Positions 34,719 through 44,644 of a stretch of 64,000 nucleotides of DNA are shown here, piece after piece. This stretch comes from Bradyrhizobium sp. U87765 SZCCT0048 (GTDB lineage: Bacteria; Pseudomonadota; Alphaproteobacteria; Rhizobiales; Xanthobacteraceae). The translations under genes were made by a program, and so were the position numbers. The stretch is from positions 2,790,001 to 2,854,000 of the forward strand of contig NZ_JAFCMM010000001.1 of assembly GCF_018131225.1 (NCBI RefSeq). Reading direction: 5' to 3'. Positions within the stretch are counted from its first letter, which is position 1; each line of letters begins with the position of its first letter. The notes beneath the pieces were generated by a model. The model was not told the DNA's origin and ran no database searches. It worked only from the letters and a program-made list of their open reading frames with translations.

Positions 34719-37700
34719 ATGACCGACAAGCCGACCAAAGCCGCCGCCCCCGCCTCCGAGGGCCACGACTACGCCAAGACGCTCTACCTGCCGGAGACCG
34801 AGTTTCCGATGCGCGCGGGCCTGCCGCAGCGCGAGCCGGAGATCCTTGCCCGCTGGAATGAGATCGAGCTCTACCGCAAGCTGCGCGATACCGCGCGCGG
34901 GCGGCCCAAATTCGTGCTCCACGACGGCCCGCCCTATGCCAACGGCCACATCCACATCGGCCATGCGCTCAACAAGATCCTGAAGGACCTGGTGACGCGC
35001 AGCCAGCAGATGCTCGGCTTCGATTCCAACTACGTCCCGGGCTGGGACTGCCACGGCCTGCCGATCGAATGGAAGATCGAAGAAGAGAACTACCGCTCCC
35101 AGGGCAAGAGCAAGCCCGACCTCAAGGATCCCGCCGCGATGATCGCGTTCCGGCGCGAATGCCGCGCCTACGCCTCGCACTGGCTCGGCGTGCAGCGCGA
35201 GGAGTTCAAGCGGCTCGGCGTCGTCGGTGACTGGGATCATCCCTACACCACCATGAGCTATCCGGCGGAAGCCCAGATCGCGCGCGAGATCATGAAATTC
35301 GCCGCCAACGGCACGCTGTATCGCGGCTCCAAGCCCGTGATGTGGTCGGTGGTGGAGAAGACCGCGCTCGCCGAAGCCGAGGTCGAGTACGAGGACTACA
35401 CTTCCGACGCGGTGTGGGTGAAATTCCCGGTCGCTCAGGTCGAGCTCGCATCGGGCAAGGATGCATCTGCGGCGATCGTGCAGGCGGTGGCCGACGCGTC
35501 GGTGGTGATCTGGACCACCACGCCGTGGACGCTGCCCGGCAACCGCGCCATCAGCTTCTCCTCGAAGATCGCCTATGGTCTCTACCGTGTTACCGACGCG
35601 CCGGCCGACAACTGGACGAGGACCGGCGATCTTCTGATCCTTGCCGACGCCCTTGCGGAAGCGGTGTTCAAGCAGGCCCGCGTCACGGCCTATGAAAAGG
35701 TCGGCGACGTCCCGGCACCAGTGCTGGCACACATGGAGTGCACCCATCCGTTCGCCGGCCTCGAAGACGGCTACAAGTTCCGCGTGCCGCTGCTCGATGG
35801 CGACCATGTCTCCGACGACACCGGCACCGGCTTCGTGCATACCGCTCCCGGCCACGGCCGCGAGGACTTCGAGATCTGGATGTCCAACGCCCGCGCGCTC
35901 GAGGCGCGCGGCATCAGCTCGGCCATCCCCTATACCGTCGACGAAAACGGCGCCCTCACCACCCAGGCGCCGGGCTTCACCGGCTGCCGCGTCATCACCG
36001 ACGAGGGCGAGAAGGGCGACGCCAACGAGGCCGTGATCAAGGCGCTGAGCGAGCGCGGCCTGCTGCTGGCGCGGTCGCGGCTGAAGCACCAGTACCCGCA
36101 TTCGTGGCGCTCGAAGAAGCCGGTGATCTTCCGCAACACGCCACAGTGGTTCATCGCCATGGACAAGCCGATTGTCGACAACGGCACGGCGAAGCCCGGC
36201 GACACCTTGCGCGCCCGCGCGCTGCACGCGATCTCGGTAACCCGCTGGGTGCCGCAACAGGGCCAGAACCGCATCAACGGCATGATCTCCGGCCGCCCGG
36301 ACTGGGTGGTGTCGCGCCAGCGCGCCTGGGGCGTGCCGATCGCGGTATTCATCCGCGACAAGGGGGACGGCTCCGTCGACATCCTGCAGGACGAGGCAGT
36401 CAACCTGCGCATCGCCGAGGCCTTCATGCAGGAAGGCGCCGACGCCTGGTACGCCGAGGGCGCACGCGAACGTTTCCTCGGAGCGCTCGCCGCCGAGCCG
36501 TGGCAGAAGGTCGACGACATCCTCGACGTCTGGTTCGATTCCGGCTCGACCCACGCCTTCGTGCTGGAGGACGCCCAGAACTTCCCGAGCCTCGCCGGCA
36601 TCCATCGCAAGATCGATGGCGGCACGGACACCGTGATGTATCTCGAGGGCTCGGACCAGCACCGCGGCTGGTTCCACTCGTCGCTGCTGGAAAGCAGCGG
36701 CACGCGCGGCCGCGCGCCCTATGACGTCGTGCTGACCCACGGCTTCACGCTCGACGAGCAGGGCCGCAAGATGTCGAAGTCGGTCGGCAACACGGTGGAG
36801 CCGCAGCAGGTGATGGAACAGTCCGGCGCCGACATCCTGCGGCTGTGGGTGGCGAGCTCCGACACCGCCGACGACCAGCGCATCGGCCCGGAGATCCTCA
36901 AGAACACCATCGAGACCTATCGCAAGCTGCGCAACTCGATCCGCTGGATGCTCGGCACGCTGCGTCATTTCAAGGCCGAAGAGACCGTCTCGCCCGACGC
37001 CATGCCCGAACTCGAGCGACTGATGCTGCATCGCCTCGCCGAGCTCGATGGCGTGATCCGTCAGGCCTATGCCGACTTCGACTACAAGACCGTGATCGCC
37101 AGCCTCGCGGCGTTCATGAACACCGAGCTGTCGGCGTTCTATTTCGATATCCGCAAGGACACGCTGTACTGCGACCCGCCGTCGTCGGTGGCGCGCAAGG
37201 CCGCCCTCACCACGATCGACAGGCTGTGCGACGCGATCCTCAAATGGCTCGCACCGATCCTGTCGTTCACCTGCGACGAAGCGTGGCTGATGTATCGGCC
37301 GAATGGCGAAGCGTCGGTGCATCTCACCACGTTCCCGGATGATCTCGCGCGCTTCCGCGACGACGCTCTGGCCCAGAAGTGGGACACCATCCGCGCGGTG
37401 CGCCGCGTCATCACCGGCGCGCTGGAGATTGAACGCAGGGACAAGCGGATCGGCGCGTCACTGGAGGCCTCGCCACTGGTCTATGTCGCCGACAAGGCGG
37501 TGTTCGCGATCCTCGCCGGCGTCGACCTCGCGGAAATCAGCATCACATCGAACGCGATGCTGACCGACGCGGACGCCCCGGCCGACGCGTTCCGCCTGGC
37601 CGACGTCCCCGGCGTCGCAGTGGTGATCGAGCGCGCGGTCGGCACCAAGTGCGCCCGCTCCTGGAAGATCCTGCCGACGGTCGGCAGCGATCCGGACTAT

Positions 37701-37766
37701 CCCGACGTCTCTCCGCGCGACGCCAAGGCGTTGCGTGAGCTGAAGGCGCTGGGGCATGCGGTCTAG
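34719..37766 (+). CDS. ileS: Isoleucine--tRNA ligase
   Basis: A class I synthetase of 1015 residues that charges tRNA-Ile and edits misactivated valine. The HIGH motif is at residues 79-82 ([12 protein letters not shown]), the editing domain region includes [16 protein letters not shown] and [15 protein letters not shown], and the KMSKS loop starts at Lys684 ([10 protein letters not shown]). The C-terminal anticodon region runs through [16 protein letters not shown]. There is no T-box leader and no plasmid-type mupirocin-resistant signature that I can see. The 209-base gap after ribF holds no gene; the lspA start follows 9 bases after the stop. Confidence 0.97.
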   Translation: MTDKPTKAAAPASEGHDYAKTLYLPETEFPMRAGLPQREPEILARWNEIELYRKLRDTARGRPKFVLHDGPPYANGHIHIGHALNKILKDLVTRSQQMLGFDSNYVPGWDCHGLPIEWKIEEENYRSQGKSKPDLKDPAAMIAFRRECRAYASHWLGVQREEFKRLGVVGDWDHPYTTMSYPAEAQIAREIMKFAANGTLYRGSKPVMWSVVEKTALAEAEVEYEDYTSDAVWVKFPVAQVELASGKDASAAIVQAVADASVVIWTTTPWTLPGNRAISFSSKIAYGLYRVTDAPADNWTRTGDLLILADALAEAVFKQARVTAYEKVGDVPAPVLAHMECTHPFAGLEDGYKFRVPLLDGDHVSDDTGTGFVHTAPGHGREDFEIWMSNARALEARGISSAIPYTVDENGALTTQAPGFTGCRVITDEGEKGDANEAVIKALSERGLLLARSRLKHQYPHSWRSKKPVIFRNTPQWFIAMDKPIVDNGTAKPGDTLRARALHAISVTRWVPQQGQNRINGMISGRPDWVVSRQRAWGVPIAVFIRDKGDGSVDILQDEAVNLRIAEAFMQEGADAWYAEGARERFLGALAAEPWQKVDDILDVWFDSGSTHAFVLEDAQNFPSLAGIHRKIDGGTDTVMYLEGSDQHRGWFHSSLLESSGTRGRAPYDVVLTHGFTLDEQGRKMSKSVGNTVEPQQVMEQSGADILRLWVASSDTADDQRIGPEILKNTIETYRKLRNSIRWMLGTLRHFKAEETVSPDAMPELERLMLHRLAELDGVIRQAYADFDYKTVIASLAAFMNTELSAFYFDIRKDTLYCDPPSSVARKAALTTIDRLCDAILKWLAPILSFTCDEAWLMYRPNGEASVHLTTFPDDLARFRDDALAQKWDTIRAVRRVITGALEIERRDKRIGASLEASPLVYVADKAVFAILAGVDLAEISITSNAMLTDADAPADAFRLADVPGVAVVIERAVGTKCARSWKILPTVGSDPDYPDVSPRDAKALRELKALGHAV

Positions 37767-37775
37767 CGCGCCGTC

Positions 37776-38303
37776 ATGACCGAGGCCCGCACCACGCCGA
37801 CGACCGCTGCCGCGCCCCTCCGGGCCGGCATCGCCGCCGCCGTGGTGACGCTCGCGGTCGACCAGGCGGTCAAGCTGTGGCTGCTGTTCGGCTACGATCT
37901 CGCGCACCGCGGCATCGTTGCCGTGACGCCGTTCTTCGACCTCGTGCTGGCCTGGAACACGGGCATCAGCTACGGCATGTTCCAGAACCAGGGCACCGTC
38001 GGCCAGATCGTGCTGCTGCTGGTCAAGGCCGTCGCCGTCGTGGTGATGGCGGTGTGGATGACACGGGCCCACACCCTGATTGCGACAATCGGCCTGGGGC
38101 TGATCATCGGCGGCGCCATCGGCAACGCCATCGACCGCTTCGCCTACGGCGCGGTGGTCGATTTCGCCCTGTTTCACATCGAAATCACCGGAAAAACCTA
38201 CAACTGGTATGTGTTTAACCTTGCCGACGCGGCTATTGTTGCCGGTGTGGTGGGGCTCCTGTATGACTCCTTCTTCGGAAAACCCGCCGTAAAAGCGCCC
38301 TGA
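37776..38303 (+). CDS. lspA: Lipoprotein signal peptidase (signal peptidase II)
   Basis: An inner-membrane aspartic protease that removes signal peptides from prolipoproteins. The 175-residue protein has four membrane helices. VTLAVDQAVKLW and LAWNTGISYGMF are conserved segments. The catalytic aspartates are Asp129 (YGAVVDF, in GNAIDRFAYGAVVDF) and Asp151 (FNLADAAI). The N-terminal 15 residues are a polar extension. It follows ileS closely and is probably co-transcribed with it. One evident substrate in this window is the lipoprotein at 966. Confidence 0.96.
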   Translation: MTEARTTPTTAAAPLRAGIAAAVVTLAVDQAVKLWLLFGYDLAHRGIVAVTPFFDLVLAWNTGISYGMFQNQGTVGQIVLLLVKAVAVVVMAVWMTRAHTLIATIGLGLIIGGAIGNAIDRFAYGAVVDFALFHIEITGKTYNWYVFNLADAAIVAGVVGLLYDSFFGKPAVKAP

Positions 38304-38416
38304 TCCCGGCCGATACGGCCTGTCAGGGGCGGTCGTCCGGAAAGCCTGCTAACCGACTGAAGCAGAGCGTTATTTCTGCGGCCGCGGCATACAGTTCTTG
38401 ATCGGGATACAGCACG

Positions 38417-39187
38417 ATGCGCAAAACCGAAGCCGTTCGGCTCTCGCCCTTGTCGCCTGACGCCACGTCGCCCGCGTCCTGGGGACGCGGCCTTCGCATC
38501 GCGGCGTGCGTGCTCGGCATCGGCCTCTGCGTCGCTGCGAACGCCGCCCGTGCCGGCGACGACGACGAGGAAGACAGCGGCCCGATCGAGGACCGCATCA
38601 TCAAGAACATTGTCACCGGCCTCGGCGGCACCAATATGGACAACCGCGGCATCAACTACCGCGAGCGGTCACCGCTGGTGGTGCCGCGAACCACCGACCT
38701 GCCGCCGCCCGCGGACACCAAGGCCGAAGTCAATCCGCCGAACTGGCCGAAGGATCCAACGATCGCCGCCGAGAAGGCTTCTGCCGAAGCCTCCAAGCGG
38801 TCCAAGCCGGACATGTTCGAAATGAGCCGGACCCTGACGCCGGCTGAACTTGCGCCGAAGCGCGCCAAGGGCGCGCGCTCGACCGCGACCGTCCAGCAGC
38901 CGGGCAGCACGCCGGACGCCTATGGCGGCACCGGCACCGGACCGATGCTGAGCCCCGGCCAGCTCGGCTTCAGCAACAGCATGTTCTCGAGCGTGTTCAA
39001 GGGCAACTCGACCGAGATCGGCCAGTTCAAGGGCGAACCGACCCGCGACAACCTGACCCAGCCGCCGGTCGGCTATCAGACGCCGTCGCCGGACTATGCC
39101 TACGGCACCGGCGCGCCGCGCAAGCCGATCGACCAGCAGGCCGCCAACCCGTTCGACCCGAACAGCGGCGTGAAGAAGAACAACTGA
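38417..39187 (+). CDS. Secreted hypothetical protein downstream of lspA
   Basis: A 256-residue protein with an extended signal peptide (hydrophobic RIAACVLGIGLCVAANAARA, cut near residue 46). The mature part is acidic at first (GDDDEEDSGPIEDRIIKNIVTGLGG), then proline-rich and low in complexity. Parts such as NYRERSPLVVPRTTDLPPP and MLSPGQLGFSNSMF resemble unnamed proteins found between lspA and M16 peptidase genes in rhizobia. No enzymatic motif is seen. It lies in the same orientation as lspA and the peptidases, and it may be an envelope protein processed or managed with them, which is inference. Confidence 0.72.
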   Translation: MRKTEAVRLSPLSPDATSPASWGRGLRIAACVLGIGLCVAANAARAGDDDEEDSGPIEDRIIKNIVTGLGGTNMDNRGINYRERSPLVVPRTTDLPPPADTKAEVNPPNWPKDPTIAAEKASAEASKRSKPDMFEMSRTLTPAELAPKRAKGARSTATVQQPGSTPDAYGGTGTGPMLSPGQLGFSNSMFSSVFKGNSTEIGQFKGEPTRDNLTQPPVGYQTPSPDYAYGTGAPRKPIDQQAANPFDPNSGVKKNN

Positions 39188-39318
39188 GCCAGACGCGCAT
39201 CGGGCTGCCGCAACGCGGCTGCCCGATCACAACGTCGTTGGTTCGCGACACCGTGATCTCCGATCGGCCGGGATCGGGCTTTCTTGATTTCACCCGAAAG
39301 CGAGCCGCTGACGAGAGC

Positions 39319-40740
39319 ATGACCCTCCTCCCTTCGATCCGCCCCGCAATGCTGCTGGCCATCGCCGGCCTGTCACTTCTTCCCGTTGCTGCAGGAGCTC
39401 AAGTCCCGGCACGCCCCGACACCACAGCCGTGCAGCAGGACGGCGCAACCGCGCAGCGGCCGGCGAGCTTCACCCTCGCCAACGGCCTGCAGGTCGTGGT
39501 CATCCCGGACCACCGCACGCCGGTGGTCACCCAGATGATCTGGTACAAGGTCGGCTCCGCCGACGAGACACCAGGCAAGTCGGGCCTGGCGCACTTCCTC
39601 GAACATCTGATGTTCAAGGGCACGGCGCATCACCCCGCCGGCGAATTCTCCAAGACCGTGGTCCGGGTCGGCGGCACCGAGAACGCCTTCACCGCCGCCG
39701 ACTACACCGGCTACTTCCAGCGCGTGCCGCGCGACCAGCTCGCCACCATGATGGGCTTCGAGGCCGACCGCATGACCGGCCTGACGCTGAAGAACGAGGA
39801 AGTGCTGCCCGAACGCGACGTCGTGCTCGAAGAGTACAACATGCGCGTCGGCAACAGCCCGGACGCTCGGCTCACCGAGCAGATCATGGTGGCGCTCTAT
39901 CTCAACCACCCCTACGGGCGGCCGGTAATCGGCTGGCACCAGGAAATCGAGAAGCTCAACCGCGAGGACGCGCTCGCGTTCTACAAGCGCTTCTACGCGC
40001 CCAACAACGCGACGCTGGTGCTCGCCGGCGATGTCACTGCCGACGAAATCCGCCCGCTGGTCGAGCGCACCTTCGGCCCGATCGCGGCACAGCCGGAGAT
40101 CCCGCCGAAGCGCATCCGCCCGCAGGAGCCGACCCCGGCAGGGCCGCGCACCGTCACGCTCGCCGATCCACGCGTCGAGCAGACCAGCGTGCGCCGCTAC
40201 TATCTCGTGCCGTCAGCGACCGCAGCCGGCTCCGACAGCCCGGCTCTCGACGTGCTGGCGCAGGTGCTCGGCAGCGGCAGCAATTCCCTGCTGTACCGTG
40301 CGCTGGTGGTGGACAAGCCGCTCGCGGTCGCCGCGGCGGCCTGGTACCAGGGCACGGCGGTCGACGCCACGCAGTTCGCCATCTCGGTGTCGCCCAAGCC
40401 CGGCATCACCTTCCCGCAGATCGAGCAGACCGTCGACGGCGTCCTTGCCGAGGTCGCGCAGAATGGCGTCTCGGCCGAGACGCTGGAGCGCGCCAAGACC
40501 CAGCTCATCGCCGAAGCGGTTTACGCCCAGGACAGCCAGAGCACGCTCGCGCGCTGGTATGGCGCGGCGCTGACCGTCGGCCTCAACATCGACCAGGTCA
40601 TCGACTGGCCCCAGCGCATCCGCGCCGTCACCACAGATCAGGTGCGCGACGCCGCCCGTACCTGGCTCGACAGGAAGCGTTCGGTGACCGGCTATCTGAT
40701 CAAGGACACCGCGCCACGGCGCGAGGAGAAGCGCTCGTGA
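39319..40740 (+). CDS. M16 family metallopeptidase, catalytic subunit
   Basis: A 473-residue periplasmic protease of the pitrilysin/PqqL type. A signal peptide (MLLAIAGLSLLPVAAGA) is cut near residue 27. The inverted zinc motif HxxEH is intact at His92-Phe-Leu-Glu95-His96, and the third ligand lies about 76 residues on in VVLEEYNMRVGN. The C-terminal homologous half begins near TVTLADPRVEQ. The ATG at 39319 was preferred because it starts the signal peptide. Its stop overlaps the next gene's GTG start, so the two are translated together and probably form a heterodimer. Confidence 0.93.
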   Translation: MTLLPSIRPAMLLAIAGLSLLPVAAGAQVPARPDTTAVQQDGATAQRPASFTLANGLQVVVIPDHRTPVVTQMIWYKVGSADETPGKSGLAHFLEHLMFKGTAHHPAGEFSKTVVRVGGTENAFTAADYTGYFQRVPRDQLATMMGFEADRMTGLTLKNEEVLPERDVVLEEYNMRVGNSPDARLTEQIMVALYLNHPYGRPVIGWHQEIEKLNREDALAFYKRFYAPNNATLVLAGDVTADEIRPLVERTFGPIAAQPEIPPKRIRPQEPTPAGPRTVTLADPRVEQTSVRRYYLVPSATAAGSDSPALDVLAQVLGSGSNSLLYRALVVDKPLAVAAAAWYQGTAVDATQFAISVSPKPGITFPQIEQTVDGVLAEVAQNGVSAETLERAKTQLIAEAVYAQDSQSTLARWYGAALTVGLNIDQVIDWPQRIRAVTTDQVRDAARTWLDRKRSVTGYLIKDTAPRREEKRS

Positions 40741-42116
40741 CCATCACTCGCCAGCAGTTCCTGCGCGGCACGCTTGCCGGCGCCGCGGTGGCCGCGTTGC
40801 GGCCGTTCGGCTTGACGCCGGCACAGGCGGCGACCCGTATCCAGCGCGTGGTGTCGCCCGGCGGCATCGAGGCGTGGTTCGTGCAGGATGCCACCGTGCC
40901 GCTGGTGTCGATGGAATATGCCTTCGTCGGTGGCGCAGCGCAGGATCCCGCCGCCAAGCCCGGCGTCAGCAACATGTTGGCCAACCTGCTCGACGAAGGT
41001 GCTGGCGATCTCGACAGCAGCACCTTCCACGATCGCCTCGAACGCCGCGCCATCCAGATGACCTTCAGCACGTCGCGCGACTACCTGCGCGGCTCGCTGC
41101 GGATGCTGAGGGAAGACCGCGACCAAGCCTTCGACCTGCTGCAGCTGGCGCTCGGCGCGCCGCGCTTCGACAGCGAGCCGGTGGAACGCATCCGCTCCCA
41201 GATCGGCTCGGAGTTGCGCCGCGACAGCACGACCCCGACGACGCTGGCAGGCAACGCGTTCTGGCAACTCGCCTACGGCGACCATCCCTACGGCCGGCCG
41301 AGCAACGGCACGCTCGAGAGCCTGCCGACCATCCAGGTCGATGATCTCCGCACCTACCAGCGCAAGGTGATCGCCCGCGACAAGCTCAAGATCGCCGTGG
41401 TCGGCGACATCGACGCTGCAGCGCTCGGCAAGCTGCTCGATCGCACCTTCGGCGGCCTGGCCGCAAAGGCCGACCTGACCGCGGTGCCGACGATCGCCGC
41501 CGCGACGCCGCCCAAGCGCGTGCAGGTTCCGCTCGACGTGCCGCAGACCGTCATCGTGTTCGGCGGCCCGGGCTTGCTGCGGAGCGATCCCGATTTCATG
41601 CCGGCTTACGTGGTCAACCACATCCTCGGCGGCGGCGCGCTGTCCTCACGACTCTATAAGGAGGTGCGCGAGAAGCGCGGCCTCGTGTATTCGGTCTACG
41701 AGTCGCTGGTGTGGATGAACCAGTCCGGCGTGTTCGTCGGCTCGACCGCCACCCGCGCTGACCGTGCCGCAGAGACAGCGGCGACCGTCGACGCCGAGAT
41801 CCGCGGCATGGCGGAGGAAGGTCCGAGCCAGCAGGAGCTCGACGAGGCCAAATCCTACCTCAAGGGTTCGCAAATGCTGGCGCTCGACACCTCGGCGAAG
41901 ATCGCCAGCGTCATGGTGCAGTACCAGCTCGACAACCTCGGCATCGACTATCTCGACCGCCGCGGCGCGCTGATCGACGCGGTGACCCTCGACGACGCCC
42001 GCCGCGCCGCCAGGCGACTGTGGGGCCACGGCCTGCTGATGGCGGTCGCCGGACGCAGCAGCGAGGCGTCGGCGAAGCCCGAGCCGTCCAGTACGGTGCC
42101 GACCGGCAAAAATTGA
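40737..42116 (+). CDS. M16 family peptidase-fold protein, non-catalytic partner
   Basis: A 459-residue exported protein with a GTG start overlapping the previous stop (GTGA). The N-terminal RQQFLRGTLAGAAVAAL and APAQA-like region form a signal peptide, with one arginine short of a twin-arginine motif. Where the partner has HFLEH, this protein has NMLANLLDEG, so it has lost zinc binding. The other M16 landmarks stay: GGGALSSRLYKEVREKRGLVYSVYES and VFGGPGLLRSDPDF. M16 enzymes often work as an active subunit paired with an inactive one, so this is read as the partner of the preceding protease. Confidence 0.92.
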   Translation: MTITRQQFLRGTLAGAAVAALRPFGLTPAQAATRIQRVVSPGGIEAWFVQDATVPLVSMEYAFVGGAAQDPAAKPGVSNMLANLLDEGAGDLDSSTFHDRLERRAIQMTFSTSRDYLRGSLRMLREDRDQAFDLLQLALGAPRFDSEPVERIRSQIGSELRRDSTTPTTLAGNAFWQLAYGDHPYGRPSNGTLESLPTIQVDDLRTYQRKVIARDKLKIAVVGDIDAAALGKLLDRTFGGLAAKADLTAVPTIAAATPPKRVQVPLDVPQTVIVFGGPGLLRSDPDFMPAYVVNHILGGGALSSRLYKEVREKRGLVYSVYESLVWMNQSGVFVGSTATRADRAAETAATVDAEIRGMAEEGPSQQELDEAKSYLKGSQMLALDTSAKIASVMVQYQLDNLGIDYLDRRGALIDAVTLDDARRAARRLWGHGLLMAVAGRSSEASAKPEPSSTVPTGKN

Positions 42117-42195
42117 GCCCACGGCAGCCAGCCTGACACGCTATGGTGACGGACGGCGATTCCCGCGCGGGGATCGCAGGACAACCGGTTGTGCC

Positions 42196-42609
42196 ATGCT
42201 GCGGATCACCCATTCGATCGCGATCGACGAGAACGATATCGAGATCAGCTTCGTCCGCGCCTCGGGGCCCGGCGGTCAGAACGTCAACAAGCTGTCGACC
42301 GCGGCGCAACTGCGTTACGACACGCGTCGCGCGACGCTGGCGCCGGACGTCGATGCGCGGCTGCAGCGCATCGCCGGCCAGCGCATGACCAAGGACGGCG
42401 TCATCGTCATCCACGCCCAGCGCTACCGTACCCAGGAACGCAACCGCGAGGACGCGATCGAACGTCTGGTGGACATGATCCGCGAAGCATCGGTGCGGCC
42501 GACGCCGCGCCGCGCCACGCGGCCGACGCTCGGCTCCAAGAAGCGGCGGCTGGAAGGCAAGAAGCATCGCGGCTCGATCAAGGCGATGCGCGGCCGCGTC
42601 GACGACTGA
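42196..42609 (+). CDS. arfB: Peptidyl-tRNA hydrolase / ribosome rescue factor ArfB
   Basis: ArfB (YaeJ) hydrolyses peptidyl-tRNA on ribosomes stalled without a stop codon. The 137-residue protein has the release-factor GGQ tripeptide in GPGGQNVNK (Gly26-Gly27-Gln28) and VRASGPGGQNVNKLSTAAQLRYD. It also has the basic C-terminal tail rich in K/R (KKRRLEGKKHRGS), which enters the empty mRNA channel. The length fits ArfB and excludes full release factors. It is a single gene after the M16 pair and convergent with the lysR-type gene. Confidence 0.95.
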   Translation: MLRITHSIAIDENDIEISFVRASGPGGQNVNKLSTAAQLRYDTRRATLAPDVDARLQRIAGQRMTKDGVIVIHAQRYRTQERNREDAIERLVDMIREASVRPTPRRATRPTLGSKKRRLEGKKHRGSIKAMRGRVDD

Positions 42610-42701
42610 GGCTCCGGCTTTTTGGCCGTGACGCGCATTCTTCACGGAAGCCGCTGCCCGCACCGGGTCAACCCCCGGGGCCTGCTTCGCTCGAAGACGC
42701 G

Positions 42702-43562
42702 TTATCCTGACAGGCTGGCGGAGATGCTGCGCCGCGCGTGATCGGCGAACGCCTTCACCGCCGGCTTGGCGTTGGCGGCCTGATAGAGATTGATCCTGAA
42801 TTCCGGCAGCTTCGGCAATTGCCGGTCGGTGAGGATCTCGAGACTGTCGGGCAACGAATGGCTGAGCAGCGGCGCCACCGCGAGATCGGCCTCGAGCGTC
42901 GCCCGCACCGGCTCCATGTTGCTGACCTCGCACACCGCCACCCATTCGCGCCGCACCTTGCGCAGCGCCGCGATCGCGATCGGCCGGAAGATGCAGGCCT
43001 CGGCCCCGAACGACACCGGCAGCGGCACGCGGCGGTGCGCCTCGCCACCGCGCGCACCGACCCACACCAGACGGTCCATCCGCAGCGTCTCGCCGCCCTT
43101 GCCGCAGCCGGGTTCGGTCGTCAGCGCGAGGTCGAGATTGCCGTCGCGCAACTCCGACATCAGTTCGACGGTGTCCTGGCAGACCAGCGTCACCCGGATC
43201 GACGGGAACGCCTTGCTGAAGCGGCGGAGGATCGGCGGCGTGTAACTGCCGATGATGTCGTAGGGCGCGCCGAAGCGCACCTCGCCCTCGAACGGCGGCT
43301 CGCGCAGCGCCCCCCAGAGGTTGTCGTTGGCGGTGATCATCTGGGTCGCCGGAGCGACGAGGCTGCGCCCCTCGGGTGCCGGCACGAGGCGACGCCCGGC
43401 GCGCACGAACAGCGGATGGCCCGCGATCTCCTCGAGCCGCCTGATCTGCTGGCTGATCGCCCCCTGCGACAGGTTGAGCAGCTCGGCCGCGCGGGTGACG
43501 CTGCCAGTATCGACCACCGCGAGGAACGCACGGACGATGGTGACGTCGATGTCACGGGCCAT
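42702..43562 (-). CDS. LysR-type transcriptional regulator
   Basis: A 286-residue protein. The N-terminal winged helix-turn-helix reads VRAFLAVVDTGSVTRAAELLNLSQGAISQQIRRLEE, typical of LTTRs. The C-terminal effector domain has two Rossmann-like lobes, with FGAPYDIIGSYTPPILRRF and GNLDLALTTEPGCG. The ATG at 43562 was preferred over one 12 codons upstream. It is divergent from the dapA-type gene at 43660 with 97 bases between, so it probably regulates that gene and itself. The effector may be an intermediate of lysine or related metabolism, which is inference only. Confidence 0.9.
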   Translation of the reverse strand: MARDIDVTIVRAFLAVVDTGSVTRAAELLNLSQGAISQQIRRLEEIAGHPLFVRAGRRLVPAPEGRSLVAPATQMITANDNLWGALREPPFEGEVRFGAPYDIIGSYTPPILRRFSKAFPSIRVTLVCQDTVELMSELRDGNLDLALTTEPGCGKGGETLRMDRLVWVGARGGEAHRRVPLPVSFGAEACIFRPIAIAALRKVRREWVAVCEVSNMEPVRATLEADLAVAPLLSHSLPDSLEILTDRQLPKLPEFRINLYQAANAKPAVKAFADHARRSISASLSG

Positions 43563-43571
43563 TCTATTACG

Positions 43572-43590
43572 AATCCTAAATATAACGATT
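43572..43590. promoter_or_regulatory. Dyad AATC-N11-GATT between lysR-type gene and dapA
   Basis: In the 97-bp AT-rich divergent region, AATC (43572-43575) and its inverted complement GATT (43587-43590) are 11 bases apart. It lies 10-28 bases upstream of the lysR ATG. LTTR sites often have such interrupted dyads, but the core T-N11-A rule is not met exactly. Confidence 0.35.
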
Positions 43591-43659
43591 AAATACATTA
43601 GATATCATAATTCCAAAACCCGGCCTAGGGTCCGCGCCTCTCAACACGGGATCACGACC

Positions 43660-44565
43660 ATGACCACATTGTCAGGGGTTTGGGCGCCGCTGGTGACGCC
43701 CTTCCGGGACGGCCGGCTGGACATCGCCAGCACGCGGCGGCTGATCGAGCACCTGCTCGCACAGGGCGTCGCCGGCTTCATCCCGCTCGGCACCACCGGG
43801 GAATCGCCCACCCTCGACGACGACGAGATCGAGACCATGGTGGCCGAGACCGTCGCCGCCGTCGCCGGCCGCGTCCCGGTGTTCGTCGGCATCGGCGGCA
43901 ATGCCACGCACAAGGTCATCCGGGCCGTGCGGCGGCTGTCCGCCCATCCGTTCGACGGCATCCTGTCGGTATGCCCGTACTACAACCGCCCGACCCAGGA
44001 CGGCCTGCGCGCGCACTTCACGGCGATTGCCGGCGAGACCGATCGCAAGATCCTGATCTACAACATCCCCTACCGGACCTCGATCAACCTCGCCAACGAC
44101 ACCGTGCTGCGGCTCGCCGAGCAACCCAACATCGTCGGCATCAAGGACAGCTCGGGCAGCCTCACCCAGTCGCTGGAGCTGCTGGCGCTGCGTCCATGGG
44201 GCTTCTCGGTCCTGACGGGCGAGGACGCCCTGTTCCTCACCATGCTCGCCAACGGCGCCGACGGCGGCATCCTCGCGTCCTGTCACCTGGCGACCGACGC
44301 CTTCGTGGCGGTCGCCGAGCGGATGGCCGCCAACGACCAGCACGACGCGCTGGCCCGCTGGACGCCGCTTTCGCGGCTGGTCGGCAAGCTGTTCGGGGAA
44401 CCCAATCCGGTTCCGCTCAAGTATGCGCTGTGGCGCCAGGGCCTGATCGCATCCCCGGAATGCCGCCTGCCACTGACCCCGATTTCGGCCGCGCTGGCGC
44501 AGGATCTCGACCAGGAACTGGCCCGCCTGCCGCAAGCCACGGAGGCGCTTCGACGCGCGGGATAA
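43660..44565 (+). CDS. dapA: Dihydrodipicolinate synthase family protein
   Basis: A 301-residue class I aldolase-fold enzyme. It has PLGTTGESPTL, the tyrosine in ILIYNIPYRT (Tyr134), the substrate-carboxylate arginine next to it (Arg139) and the Schiff-base lysine Lys162 in NIVGIKDSSG. These match E. coli DapA residues Tyr133, Arg138 and Lys161, so 4-hydroxy-tetrahydrodipicolinate synthesis from pyruvate and aspartate semialdehyde is possible. Related lyases lack the arginine. The divergent LysR-type gene suggests inducible control and a paralogue role rather than the housekeeping gene. It precedes mutL on the same strand. Confidence 0.85.
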   Translation: MTTLSGVWAPLVTPFRDGRLDIASTRRLIEHLLAQGVAGFIPLGTTGESPTLDDDEIETMVAETVAAVAGRVPVFVGIGGNATHKVIRAVRRLSAHPFDGILSVCPYYNRPTQDGLRAHFTAIAGETDRKILIYNIPYRTSINLANDTVLRLAEQPNIVGIKDSSGSLTQSLELLALRPWGFSVLTGEDALFLTMLANGADGGILASCHLATDAFVAVAERMAANDQHDALARWTPLSRLVGKLFGEPNPVPLKYALWRQGLIASPECRLPLTPISAALAQDLDQELARLPQATEALRRAG

Positions 44566-44644
44566 GCGCGGCGGCGGCCTCCCGCCAGCGTGGCAAAGCC
44601 CCTAGATTAGGCGGTCTGTTTCCTTGCGAGTCGCCGGGTTTTCC

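Noticed and set aside
34665..37322. Very long open frame opposite ileS
   Set aside because: A GC-rich antisense shadow: it overlaps a full-length, motif-complete ileS and encodes no recognisable protein.
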